A stretch of 64,000 nucleotides of DNA from Castanea sativa (taxonomy: Eukaryota; Streptophyta; Magnoliopsida; Fagales; Fagaceae), in assembly GCF_040712315.1 (NCBI RefSeq), contig NC_134020.1, forward strand, positions 50,949,751 to 51,013,750. Direction: 5' to 3'. Within the stretch, counting starts at the first letter, position 1. Every line of letters begins with the position of its first letter. Positions 21,705 to 33,400 of this stretch are shown here, in pieces. The notes below the pieces were generated by a model. The model made no database searches. It saw only the letters and a list, made by a program, of their open reading frames with translations, and was not told where the DNA came from. The translations under genes were made by a program, and so were the position numbers.

Positions 21705-22464
21705 TGTGGGGACTAAAAGGACCTAAGTAAGTATTTGGGCCTCGGGCTTTGTTGATGGGCACTAGTTTGTTTTAGATTAAAAGTCTCTTAGAACTGTAGC
21801 TCGACCCATGAGCTGAGAGTCCGAGGATTTGTCCGAGGACGAATACCTCCTCGGAAAGACCCACAATGACCCTGGGACTCGCCAAAAAGATCAAGGCAGA
21901 GTTTTGGAAAAACCGTTGGTTAAGAGGGGGATTTAAGCACCCTCCATACGCAACGGTGTGAGGAAAATATCTTAGAGAAAGGCTGCTACCTCCACATTAA
22001 AGGCCCTACACCTACCTCCTTGGCCGCATTAACGGGGGAGTGACCCCTGAATAGTAGAAGTCAGCCTTCTTGCTATCATTTGAAGACTTCCAGAGGATGG
22101 TGGATGGGACAGGTGTCTAATAGGGTGATTTGCATTACACGTGGAACAAGAGGGAGGAAGGAGAGGTATTTAAGGAGGGAAGAGAGTAAGGAAAAGGGGT
22201 GGTAAAACAAACCCTAAGAACTGTAACCTTTGAGAGAAAACAAACAGAAATAATACATAAATCGTCCTCGGCTTACGTTCGAGGAGGCTCATTTGCCTTA
22301 TTCATCCGTTGTTTGCAAATACTATTACCAGCTAGCCTGTTCATCAAACTTCGAATATCCTTGAACTAGATTGCGAGCCCACACTCTACAAATTTCATTG
22401 TTTAAGGCTCATTGGGCCTGAGTCCACGTGTGTTTTTGTGTCCAGACGCAATTGTGCACTTACA
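21705..22464 (+). mobile_element. Solo LTR (760 bp) with perfect 5-bp target duplication
   Basis: Begins TGTGGGGACTAAAAGG and ends GTGCACTTACA. It is flanked by CTTGT on both sides (21,700-21,704 and 22,465-22,469). A second copy of the same LTR lies at 55,232-56,011, also with its own duplication. No internal retrotransposon sequence is present, so recombination between the two LTRs probably removed it. Confidence 0.93.
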
Positions 22465-22595
22465 CTTGTTATACACATGCTATTGCACACATTTTTAATT
22501 TATTTTAATATTATCCTTTTTTTTATTTATTGAAATTGAGTTGAAAGCATGATTTAATCGTATATCACCATTTCAGTTCAAAAAAAGGTGTATAA

Positions 22596-23025
22596 GAGCA
22601 ACCACATCAGCTCTTTTAAAAATTTCCTCTATTTTACACAAAAAATCTACCTTTTCTATTTTACACTATCACTTTTACAAAATCTTCACATCAGTTCCTC
22701 TATTTTACCCATCTTTTAATTAAATAATCAATACTCTCACAATTTTTTATTATTTTTCCTAACCAACAAACGCGCGCTCTCTCTCCTCTCATTTCTGATT
22801 TTTTCTCTCTCTCTCTCTTCTTTCTCATTTCTGATTCTTTCTCATTTCTGTTTTTTTTCTCTCTCTCTTCTTTCTCATTTCTCATTCTTTTCTCTCTCGC
22901 TCTCTCTTTCTCTCCTTTCTCATTTCAGACTTTTTTTTTTCTCTCTCTCTCTACTCATTTCAGATCATCTCTCTCTCTCTACCATCCCGTTTCAGATCAT
23001 CTCTCTCTCTCTCTACCCGTTTCAG

Positions 23026-23064
<39 letters not shown>

Positions 23065-23750
23065 TAACACTTCGATCCACTCGGATCTGGGCTCCGATCT
23101 GCTTGGATCCAAGCTTCGATCCATGATTCACCAGCTCCGAGCTCGGATCCGCTCCGATCCACGAGCTCTGATCTGCTCCGATCCGTCCAATCCACGAGCT
23201 CCGATCCGCTCCGATCCACGAGCTCCGATCCGCGCCGATCCACGAGCTCCGATCCGCGTTGATCCACCGGCTCCGATCCGAGCTCCGAGCTCCGATCCGA
23301 GCTTCGAGTTCCGATCCACGATCCACCAGCTCGGAGCTCCGATCCACAAGGTCCGATCCACAGCCACGAGCTCCGATCTACTATTTGTGTGTATCTCTTT
23401 TTTTTTTTTTTTTTTTTTTTGAGAAGTGTATCGCTGTGATGATTTCTGTGTGTTTGTTTGTGGGTGTGTTTGTGTGCATCTGAGGAAAACGAAGATGAGC
23501 AGTTAACTGGGTTGTTGAGCACGGGTAGGAGAGAGAAAAAAAGGAGCCAATGGAAATTAATAAAAAAAAAAAAGGGATAAACGAGCTACAGTAACCGTGT
23601 ATATTTCCACGTTACTGTAGCTCGGGGATGGGTTTGCACAACTTTGCATGTTTTTACACCCACTGATGTGTGCATTTTTTGGCTCAAAATGTGTAAAATT
23701 GGTAATTTTTTGTGTTTTAGATGATTTTAACTGGACTGATGTGGATGCTC
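22596..23750. mobile_element. Harbinger/Tourist-like non-autonomous element (1.15 kb) with captured minisatellite
   Basis: Terminal inverted repeats GAGCAACCACATCAG and CTGATGTGGATGCTC (one mismatch) are flanked by TAA on both sides (22,593-22,595 and 23,751-23,753), a TWA target as in PIF/Harbinger elements. The inside holds TCTCTC-rich sequence (22,770-23,060), the GAGCTCCGATCC minisatellite (23,065-23,370) and, near the 3' end, a hairpin with perfect arms CGAGCTACAGTAAC / GTTACTGTAGCTCG (23,582-23,624). No transposase is present. Confidence 0.75.
23065..23370. repeat. GAGCTCCGATCC minisatellite inside the Harbinger-like element
   Basis: At least twelve irregular units built from gagctccgatccgc and gatccacgagctc. 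The tract is GC-rich in otherwise AT-rich DNA and stop-poor in several frames, which yields meaningless Arg/Ser/Asp-rich ORFs on both strands. Confidence 0.85.
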
Positions 23751-23760
23751 TAACAATGTG

Positions 23761-24030
23761 TGTAGCAAACACTGCCTTTCTTTTTTGGTGCCAAACTGTA
23801 GTCGTGAAAATTTTATTGATTCTCTTAAAAACTGATGGACTCATTCCAGCAAAGCAAACGGCTTGTAATTAGCTTGGGCTCCGCTTATTCTTTCTTATCA
23901 ATCAGATGAGCCGTGAACGACCAAAAAAGCCAAGGTTGAGTGCCAAACAGTGTTTATGTAACAAACGCTGCCCTTTCTTTTTTGGTGACAAATTGTAGGC
24001 ACGCAAATTTTATCAATTCTCTCTTAAAAA
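23761..24030 (+). repeat. Direct repeat pair flanking a dispersed 115-bp sequence
   Basis: About 72 bp at 23,761-23,832 (gtagcaaacactgcctttct...) recurs at 23,956-24,028 with several substitutions. The sequence between them (about 23,830-23,945) matches 26,176-26,296 and 27,018-27,138 inside the WD40 gene intron, including gcttgggctc and aaaaaagccaaggttgagtg. Confidence 0.8.
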
Positions 24031-24478
24031 TACATAATTTTCGATTAAAAAATTATATAAAGAAAATGTATCATTAATGAAAATCAACCCCAAATGGAAA
24101 CATTTCTATTTTTGGACCATTATAGAACCTTAAATATAGAAATAGACCCAGATAACAGATGTACAGCATACGGCAATCACTAGCAAGGACCCTTGAATTA
24201 ACAAAATATTAATGAACTGCTACACCTTACAATGCACTTGAGATAAGGGCTTAATTTACAAAAGATTCATGGACTGCCTTGAAAGACCATTTGATTGAAC
24301 CACAAGAGTCAGGATTCAATCCCATTTTGCATGTCTTCTATTCTGTAAGATTTAGGAATTCCAATGTTAATGGCTTCAGCTGTTGTTTCTTGCCATAGAC
24401 ATATTTACATGCTTGATTGAATAAGAGGATATAGAACATGTCTCCAGTCCAGCACAACTGCCTATACAATAATCCAAC
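24031..24478. other. 3' flank of the WD40 gene
   Basis: AT-rich, without a gene of its own. It should contain the 3' UTR of the minus-strand WD40 gene. Confidence 0.6.
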
Positions 24479-27400
24479 TTAAAATGATTGTGGCTTCTGG
24501 GAAATCACGAGCAAAGATGAGTGCTGAAATCATTCATCAATCAAAAGTCAGGCTCCATTTGTAAATGGGGAAGACAAAATCAGGGAAAAAAAAATCATGT
24601 CAACTCTTGATAAACATATGCTTCTTTTTAGTATATTGTTCACTTGGTTTTAAAACTCAATTATATCCATGATCATGTAAACACTTCCATTAGTATGCAT
24701 CTTTCATAAGTCTAACTTCTATTTGGCATGGCTAAAACTAATGAAATTTCTTCAAGACTATCCCAGTGGAGAGGTTAACACTGTCCGCAATATGCTCACA
24801 CTGTACAGTAACTCAGTAACCCTTTAGGGAGTAGTACATTTATTTAAAAAAAATTTAAAACTGAATATTACTTGGGATTTTGCTAATTTTTGTCAATTCA
24901 TGAACAATTATTGAGTGTGCTCACATGCATGTTTGGACTAGTAAAATATTCTTCCCACTTTCATGCTTGAGTAAGCAATGACATATGCTGTGCTTTTCAA
25001 AGAGAAGATAAGGAAGAGAGAGAGCCAACAAGCAGTCTATGAGTTAAAGGACAGGAATCTATGTTAAAGAGGATTCTTTTTTTTCATTTTTACCTTTAAA
25101 GAAGAGGCATATTTATAATATTAATAACAGAAAGAATATTAAAGCAGGTCCTCTAGACTACAAACCTTTGTCCCAGCTATGATGGTACCATTGAGGGGAT
25201 GAGCAGCACATGCAGTAACACCTTCAGACAATGGAACAAACCTGTTTTGCTTTTTTTGATGTTTTATCCCAGAAGAGCTCTCTATATTTTCACTACACCA
25301 AAAAATGATTCAGCAATATTTTAAAACAGAAAGAAAATGAAGTAGAGGCAGTTCACACAGGCATGCCTACACATGCGCACATGGACATACACACAAACAT
25401 GCAAAAAAATATGCTAGTCCCTTTAAAGAGCTTGATCATTCTTAGAAGACAGTATCTTTTCCAAATAAAGACAATACAGCTAAATGGAAGTATATATTTG
25501 CAGAATCATTTGAAGAAAACACACAGCACACCCCTTATTCAATAACTTAGGTTGAAATAAACTTATCATCTAAAGTGGATGATACAGTATATTGAGATAT
25601 GCTCATGTACCCATGCTAGCAAATTAGGTCATAAATCCCAATTTAGCCCCTTGAACACCAGATGGTCACTTAACAAAGGTTAACATGGTAATGAGTTTCT
25701 TACCTGTGCTCTACATGGCTGGCAGAACTTGGATCAGGATAGAAATCCAACAGATGAATGCCTTTGTCAGATGATGACCCGACTGCATAGATCTGCACCA
25801 GAAGAAATCAGAATAATATTGTACCTCAAGATTTGGTCCAAGGGAGATAAATTACTTATCAATAAATCCTAGAGAAACAGATGTCACAATGTAAACACTT
25901 AGTATGTAACAGCTCTTATTTGAGAAAATTGCTCCTATTTGAGGACTGCTTGGGATTATTGCCTATAAACTCCATCCTATCTTTCTTAGCAAAAAAAACC
26001 AAAGCTTTGGGACCTGTGGACTTAGTTACACATCGCTAAAGAGAGAGAATGAGTGCGAGTTTATAAGTGCCCATTGCTACCTCAGGAGTTACAGTACTCC
26101 TTTTGATGTTGCTTGGAATTTGCCTGTAAACTCCATCCTCTCCTCCTTACTTAGGGGGGGGAGATGGAAGTAAAACTGATGAGCCCATTCCACATAAGCA
26201 AACTGCATGCAATTAGCTTGGGCTCTGCATATTCTTGCTTATCAATCAGATGAGCCATGCTGAAGCCATGAACACCCAAAAAAGCCAAGGTTGAGTGCTT
26301 TGCCTAAAATAGGCCTGTCACTAAAGAGTCATATAGTTGGATTAACTTAATACAGAAGATTTATTTTCCAAGGTGCTCCAATATAAAAAACTTTATGCCT
26401 TGTACAAGTCATTATCAATGGTGAAGATGTAGAATAGACAATAGACGCAGGGAAGTTCTAGGACATAGGAAGACTCATTGCTTCTTAATGTAGCAGTCCA
26501 TATGTAGGAGATTTATCACCGTTGTGTAGAATAAAATAAACTAAGTTTAAAATTATCATTGCATTTTTATTATTATTAAAAAAAAAAAGGTTCTTCCCTT
26601 TTGCTCTTCTTTTACATAGTGTCACTACATACTAGAACCAACACAGCCTCTAAACAAGACCGTATGGTGAATCATTTTGTGGCAAACCCGCAACAATCAT
26701 TCCAGAAGCTGACAAGTACACAGCACAAACAATTTTGCTTTGTTCCAGTGCTTCTTAAAACCATTATATTCGAGTTTCATAATTTCTCTACCAGAGGTAA
26801 AGATTTCATTTTCCTTCTTGGCTAATTATGTTTCCACTTTTGATTTCTATCTTTCAATGTCCACTGTCACAAAACAAAGGGCTATTGACCAATACACACA
26901 CACACACACACATGCACATTCTTTAAAGAAGCAAGTGGATTGACAATCTAATTACATGCTGTCTTCACTAGTTCTGTTTTTTAACAGCACTATTGATATG
27001 CAACACATTAAGCAAAACTGATGAGCCCATTCCACATAAGCAAACTGCATGCAATTAGCTTGGGCTCTGCATATTCTTGCTTATCAATCAGATGAGCCAT
27101 GCTGAAGCCATGAACACCCAAAAAAGCCAAGGTTGAGTGCTTTGCCTAAAATAGGCCTGTCACTAAAGAGTCATATAGTTGGATTAACTTAATACAGAAG
27201 ATTTATTTTCCAAGGTGCTCCAATATAAAAAACTTTATGCCTTGTACAAGTCATTATCAATGGTGAAGATGTAGAATAGACAATAGACGCAGGGAAGTTC
27301 TAGGACATAGGAAGACTCATTGCTTCTTAATGTAGCAGTCCATATGTAGGAGATTTATCACCGTTGTGTAGAATAAAATAAACTAAGTTTAAAATTATCA

Positions 27401-30400
27401 TTGCACTTTTATTATTATTAAAAAAAAAAGGTTCTTCCCTTTTGCTCTTCTTTTACATAGTGTCACTACATACTAGAACCAACACAGCCTCTAAACAAGA
27501 CCGTATGGTGAATCATTTTGTGGCAAACCCACAACAATCATTCCAGAAGCTGACAAGTACACAGCACAAACAATTTTGCTTTGTTCCAGTGCTTCTTAAA
27601 ACCATTATATTCGAGTTTCATAATTTCTCTACCAGAGGTAAAAATTTCATTTTCCTTCTTGGCTAATTATGTTTCCACTTTTGATTTCTATCTTTCAATG
27701 TCCACTGTCACAAAACAAAGGGCTATTGACCAATACACACACACACACACACATGCACATTCTTTAAAGAAGCAAGTGGATTGACAATCTGATTACATGC
27801 TGTCTTCACTAGTTCTGTTTTTTAACAGCACTATTGATATGCAACACATTAAATTAAAACTTGTTTATTTCAAGTCAAAACAACATAAGAAGCCAGGTGG
27901 AATGAGGTTAAGCCAATGGTTGACAATCCTTACAGAATGTGTGGGTAGCCATGATGGTTTCCTCAGATGTAACAAATCAGATGAAGTGTTGGAATCATTT
28001 CTAACCCCTCCAAATCAAGAGAAAAAACAGAGTTAATAGATGCAAGTTGCTGATGCCTGGGACATTAAAAGTACAACGCAATTGAACTTATTCAAATTCA
28101 CTTACAACCAAGCCGGGGGAGGGCAATGAACATGTGATACTTTAAAGTTGTATATATCCAAAACACCAGACCTACAAATAGTAATGTTGGTAATGAACTA
28201 TTGTCAACTATTACCAACTCAATAACCTACCAACATGATAAGATAAAATAATACACAAACAGAATGAAAAATAAGATTCAATTCCAGACCTACCAGCCAT
28301 CATCAAGATGGAATGCCAGTTGATATGGGCAAGATGGATCAAGATCAATAGAGTGTATTTCCTTTGAAACGATATGTGACTGTGCCTGCATGATAACGGC
28401 AACGTGTTAGAAAGGGCGAACTATGAGTTTGTAAAAGGTGATATTTATCCAGTATTAAACTCACAAAATAAGACCCTTATAATTAATATTTAATGAACCA
28501 CTCCATGGTTAATGAAACCAATATTTCCTAATACAAATTCCTTTACAGTGTCTTTAAAATTATCATTTCGTAAATTAACCAAATTTTTAATTTCCATATA
28601 TAAATACAAATATATTAGACATTCATCAAATTTATTAGTAGTTTATAAGGCAACACAAATTCTTAGGAAAATCTATAAGCTAAATTCTGTTAAGTTTTCC
28701 GTCATCATTTCTCTACTATATGTAATTTCTCTTACAGAACAACGAGTATATTAAACAAGAGAAATGCTAGGGACACACTTCTGTATAACTTTGTGCCACA
28801 ACTCGCCACATGGCAAGTTGTGATTGGTTAGAGAGTATTAGTGGGCCATGCGGGGACATATTCTAACCAATCACGACTCACCATGTGGCGAGTTATGGTC
28901 AAAGTTGTGCAAAAGTGTGTGTCCCTATCATTTCTCATTAAACAAAGCATGGTTTTGCTTATTGCTTTTGAAATTTAAAGAGGTTTGGAAAATTTCAAAC
29001 TATTCATACATGTGTCTATTAATGAAGATCATGACACATTGGTGAATCAGAGAGGCTGAGCTTCCTAGTTTATTCAAATGATTAGGTAAAACAAGATGTG
29101 AAATCTAAGCTCTCTCTATACACATGCACGATACATGGTGACTGTAGTGCAAAAGGCATTGAGGCAAAAAATGATGAACAAATATTCAAATTATATATAT
29201 AGACAATAAACTCTTTGACATATATTCAACAGACATAATCAGTTAGAGAGGACTAATTTATTTGAACACTCATCATTCAGCATTTAGTCAGCAAAAAGAC
29301 TCACTGCATTGTGTGTGTGTGTGTGTGTGTGTTAATTAAAATATGTAGGGGAGGGGGATTTGAACCCAAGTTCTTCATTTTGAAAGAATCAGGTAATGTG
29401 ATCAAGCTACAAGGCTCTTGGCTCACTGCATGGTGTAGGTAAGCATAAAATCCTCCAATTAATCAGAGACCTGCTTGTCCTATACATCTACTCATTGAGC
29501 AAACCAAAGCAACCTATATCACATGTAAATAGTAGAGTTCATAATTTGACTATCCTTGTGGCACATTAATCAGCATCCATACACAGAAGATCCACCAAAG
29601 AAAAGTCCAGTTCTGAAATTTTGTGCAGTGTGGTTAATATTTACATATATAGTGGAATTCAAATTACTTAGTTCTGATGGTGACAGATCATTAATTCTTG
29701 TTGTTAAGAAATGATAGAAGAAAGATACACCAAACTCTGACAATTATACACTCATTCAAATAAAGAGCAACTTAGTTCTCACATTCCATCTGAAACAATG
29801 TTTCTAGTATAATCAATGCACTTGTCGATAAAGATTGAGCTTATCTTTTAATGCATAGGTAGACAGAATGTGCAATATGTATTATTACTTTTATGGACAT
29901 CATGAATATGTATTATGAAATAATGAATATTTCATAATGAAGGTTTTAAGTATCTCATACAAATTGAAGACTGAAAGCAGACTTTCCTTTGTATGTAAAG
30001 AAAAAATTATTAATTATTTACAATGGACCAGATATTACAAAGTTAAGAATATTAAATTCAATTTCCTGGTAACAAATAATGAGCATTTCAAAGTTATCTT
30101 GAAATGAAAATCTATAGGAAAGCAAATGTGCACGCCCAAATATGTGGACAGAGAAGTATTGATGTCTTATATTTATTGATAATATCACTGCAATCCATAG
30201 TGGATAGTGAAATTAACACAAAAGCATAAAAAAAAAAGTTATGATACCTTCAGAGACTCAATTTTTTCAAGCATTGATGCTAGCTTCAACGATGTTAGTG
30301 GTGGATGACATACCTGAATGGCAAAAAAAACAGAAACTTACATACAAGGGAGTATTCACAACAATATTAAGAAGCCGTGAGACTTCATAAAGTAACAGAT

Positions 30401-33400
30401 AAAAGAAAAAAAAAATTAATTATTATAAAAATTAACATATCTGGTAAAAAATGCAATCATAAACTCAAATAACAAATGGACAAAGTTTTTGAAAGTTTTG
30501 TCAAGTGTGCCCTACATAGCAACTCTCAAAACAAAATATTCCAAGCAAAGTGAATTGTTACAACGGAGTTGGAGACATATTTTCTGACTGGCCAAGTCAA
30601 AGGAAATAAATTATCAATATTGTCCTTGTTAAAAATATGCTAACCACTTGCCAGTTGTTTCATGTGCTCATCCAATTTTTGTAATAAGCTTGTGTAAAGA
30701 AAATAGCTTAACTATACCTCTTTATGACTTTGAAAAGCAGCAGATCCCCTTCCTCCTCTAATATCCCACATATAAATAACTCCATGCTTACCAGCTCCAA
30801 AAATGACCTACAAATAAATAAAATTGTAATTGCAAAGGTGCATACAATTTAGCAACAAAACGCAATGCAACTTGTGGGGATGAAAGCATGAAAATACACA
30901 TGCATATTTCTTTTTATTGATAACTATACCAAGTTGATAAAGAATAGCATAAGTACATTCACAACTATTTAATGGTAAGGACAGCTCAAGGACCCACACA
31001 AGATTGAACTAGTGATCTTACCCCTTAGAACCTCCATGCTCCATCCCTTATGGTCCGTTTGGATTGAGGGAGAGAGAGGGGGAATAGAGTAGAGTAGAGT
31101 AAATTTAGAACAAAATTAGCTTATTTTTAGCCAACACTGCTCTACTCCCCTCCATCCAAACAGGCCATTACTTATGGAACAAATTGATGCCATCTAGTCC
31201 AAAAACTATCAGCTAATAAGTATAGACAGCACTAAGAGTAAGCAAACCTTTAACCAGATGACAATTTGCCCCCCATTTCTACCATGCAAATTCATGAATT
31301 CTACATAGGCATAGAAATATAGATTCGTTTGTTTTGGTTCACACCAGAAATCACAAAATACAAGGAAAGTTATGATAAATTAATGGTGGGTGAATTGGTA
31401 GAATTTGAAGAGGGTAGAAAAGACATTGCCTTCAATTTGGAGTCAAACAATTTTGGTGTTGTATTAATGGCTGACAGTTTGATGAGAAAAGAAAGAAGTT
31501 CTACAAAAGCAACATGAAGAACTGCTAAGATACCAGTAAGTGAGACTATGTAGGTCATGCTAAAAATGCCCTAGCTACACCTATTGATGATTGAGGTGAA
31601 ATTTCAACTTATGTACCTCAGATAATTGAATCTCCCACTCTTGGTATCATTTTGAGACATTTTATATGCGAGCCTGTTCAATTAAGACTATTGCGATTGA
31701 TTCTAATTATTGCATCTATGGCCTTCAAACTAATTGCCAACCATGACTTATCTTGTTGAGGATCCATAACCAACACAAATTAATTTGGGACTATGGCGTT
31801 GTTGTTGTTATGGTCAAACCAATTGGGAGATAAAGAATGCTGTCTCGTTATAGACACATGACTAATAGATATGCAAATGACCTTTGGCTCTACTCACACC
31901 TCCTCGAACCATAAGAATAGGGTGGAGGGTAAGATCATGGGTTTAAGACACCTTAGGTGCATGTGTAAATCATCAATCAAAAGTAGTGCCCCGAAATATT
32001 ATTTACTACACAACTATGGAAAGCATCCAAGTCAACTCTCATGACCACACTCTTCCTAGGCTAATCCTAGACCTAGAGCTCACTTCAAAGCACCTTAAAC
32101 ACAAGTTTGAAAAGATAAAATCCTCAACAATATGCATACTTAGTACTATTTTCTAGCTTGTTGAACAATCTGATAAGCATTTATAGAATACAGAAAGCAG
32201 AAAATGTAGCTTAAAATTATATGATAACATCGTAATGCTCCAAGTTTATTATATCAAAGCCACAATATACAAAATAGATGCACATGTGTAACATAAATTA
32301 CTACAAAGAAGGTTGTGATAACTGATAACTAACCTGATTTTCCAAGTTTAATTCAATGCTATTGACAGTGCTATGGGAATTAGTTGTGAGTTCAAGACAT
32401 GGAAGAATACTCATTCTTCTGTCCCATACACTGATAACACCGGATGTATCAGAAGCAAGTAACCTATTGAACATGGTCATAAAGAAAAGTAGTATATTAT
32501 TAGAAAGGCCAACACACAAACAAGAGTCACTGAAGAAGCCACATACAAGGTCAAGGAATAACGTTAAATGTCACACTTAACTCTGAAATGTGAAAGCATA
32601 AAAAACACAATTGACTACTATCTATCAAACTACAAATTTAGATCATGCTTTACGTTTTGAGGCCTTTAAAGCAATTGACATGTTAAGTTTACCAATATGG
32701 ATCAGACACCTCTTGCAACAACATTTATTACTCATAATGAGATTGATTAGTAGTTCATTCTCAATTTAACATCAAGGTCAATGAACAACACCAAAATACA
32801 AAAACCATGACCAGCCATCACATGATGGTAAAAGTGCAAATCTTGTAAACTATAATCCTCCACCCTACAATATGCATCCAAGTTGAATACATTAAAAGAA
32901 TTGTTGCTCTTTCTGTTTTAATTGAGCTAGAAAATGATTTAGTATAAAGAGCTTAGTACATGGTTTCAATAATAGACAATAAAGCACACCAAAGAACAGG
33001 GGAGAAACATGCCTTGGACAAAGTCCTGCCAAACCAGAAAATTGTTTAATGTATTCTAACAAGTGATTCTGCATTAATATGTATTTGCAAAGAAGAGTAC
33101 ATAATCATAAAAAATTAAAATTTTCCCTATTATTCTCAAAAGCAGTCTTCAGATATCATAAGATCTACGTTTTAAACTTAAAGACAGAATCACATGACAA
33201 GAAAACACAGACCATTATCCAGCTGACTTGGAAAATTCCCCGCTCTAATTCTAACAGGAGAGTTAAAATCTATGTAAACATTCAGATCGAAAGAGACATA
33301 TGTTGAGTTGCATGTATGGACCTCATGATTAGAAAGATTCCCCTACAAATTTGTTATAAGTTTGTTCTCTCATAAGTCCATTATCCAAGTGCAGCAAGAA

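Noticed and set aside
23000..23520. Overlapping Arg/Ser/Asp-rich ORFs on both strands
   Set aside because: All come from the GAGCTCCGATCC minisatellite and CT tract; open frames here are a composition effect.
25139..25165. Direct read-through of exon 17 of the WD40 gene to a TAA at 25,139
   Set aside because: Possible but less likely: a good GT donor follows ACAAAG, and an acceptor plus in-frame exon at 24,523-24,479 gives a natural conserved-looking end (HSSLLVISQ).
26601..27784. Two identical pairs of ORFs of 74 and 67 aa
   Set aside because: They lie in the duplicated intron segment, have no family features and are copies of chance ORFs.
26172..27852. The 840-bp pair as LTRs of a small retrotransposon
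   Set aside because: Copies are adjacent with only two bases between them, lack TG...CA ends and have no internal region; a tandem duplication fits better.
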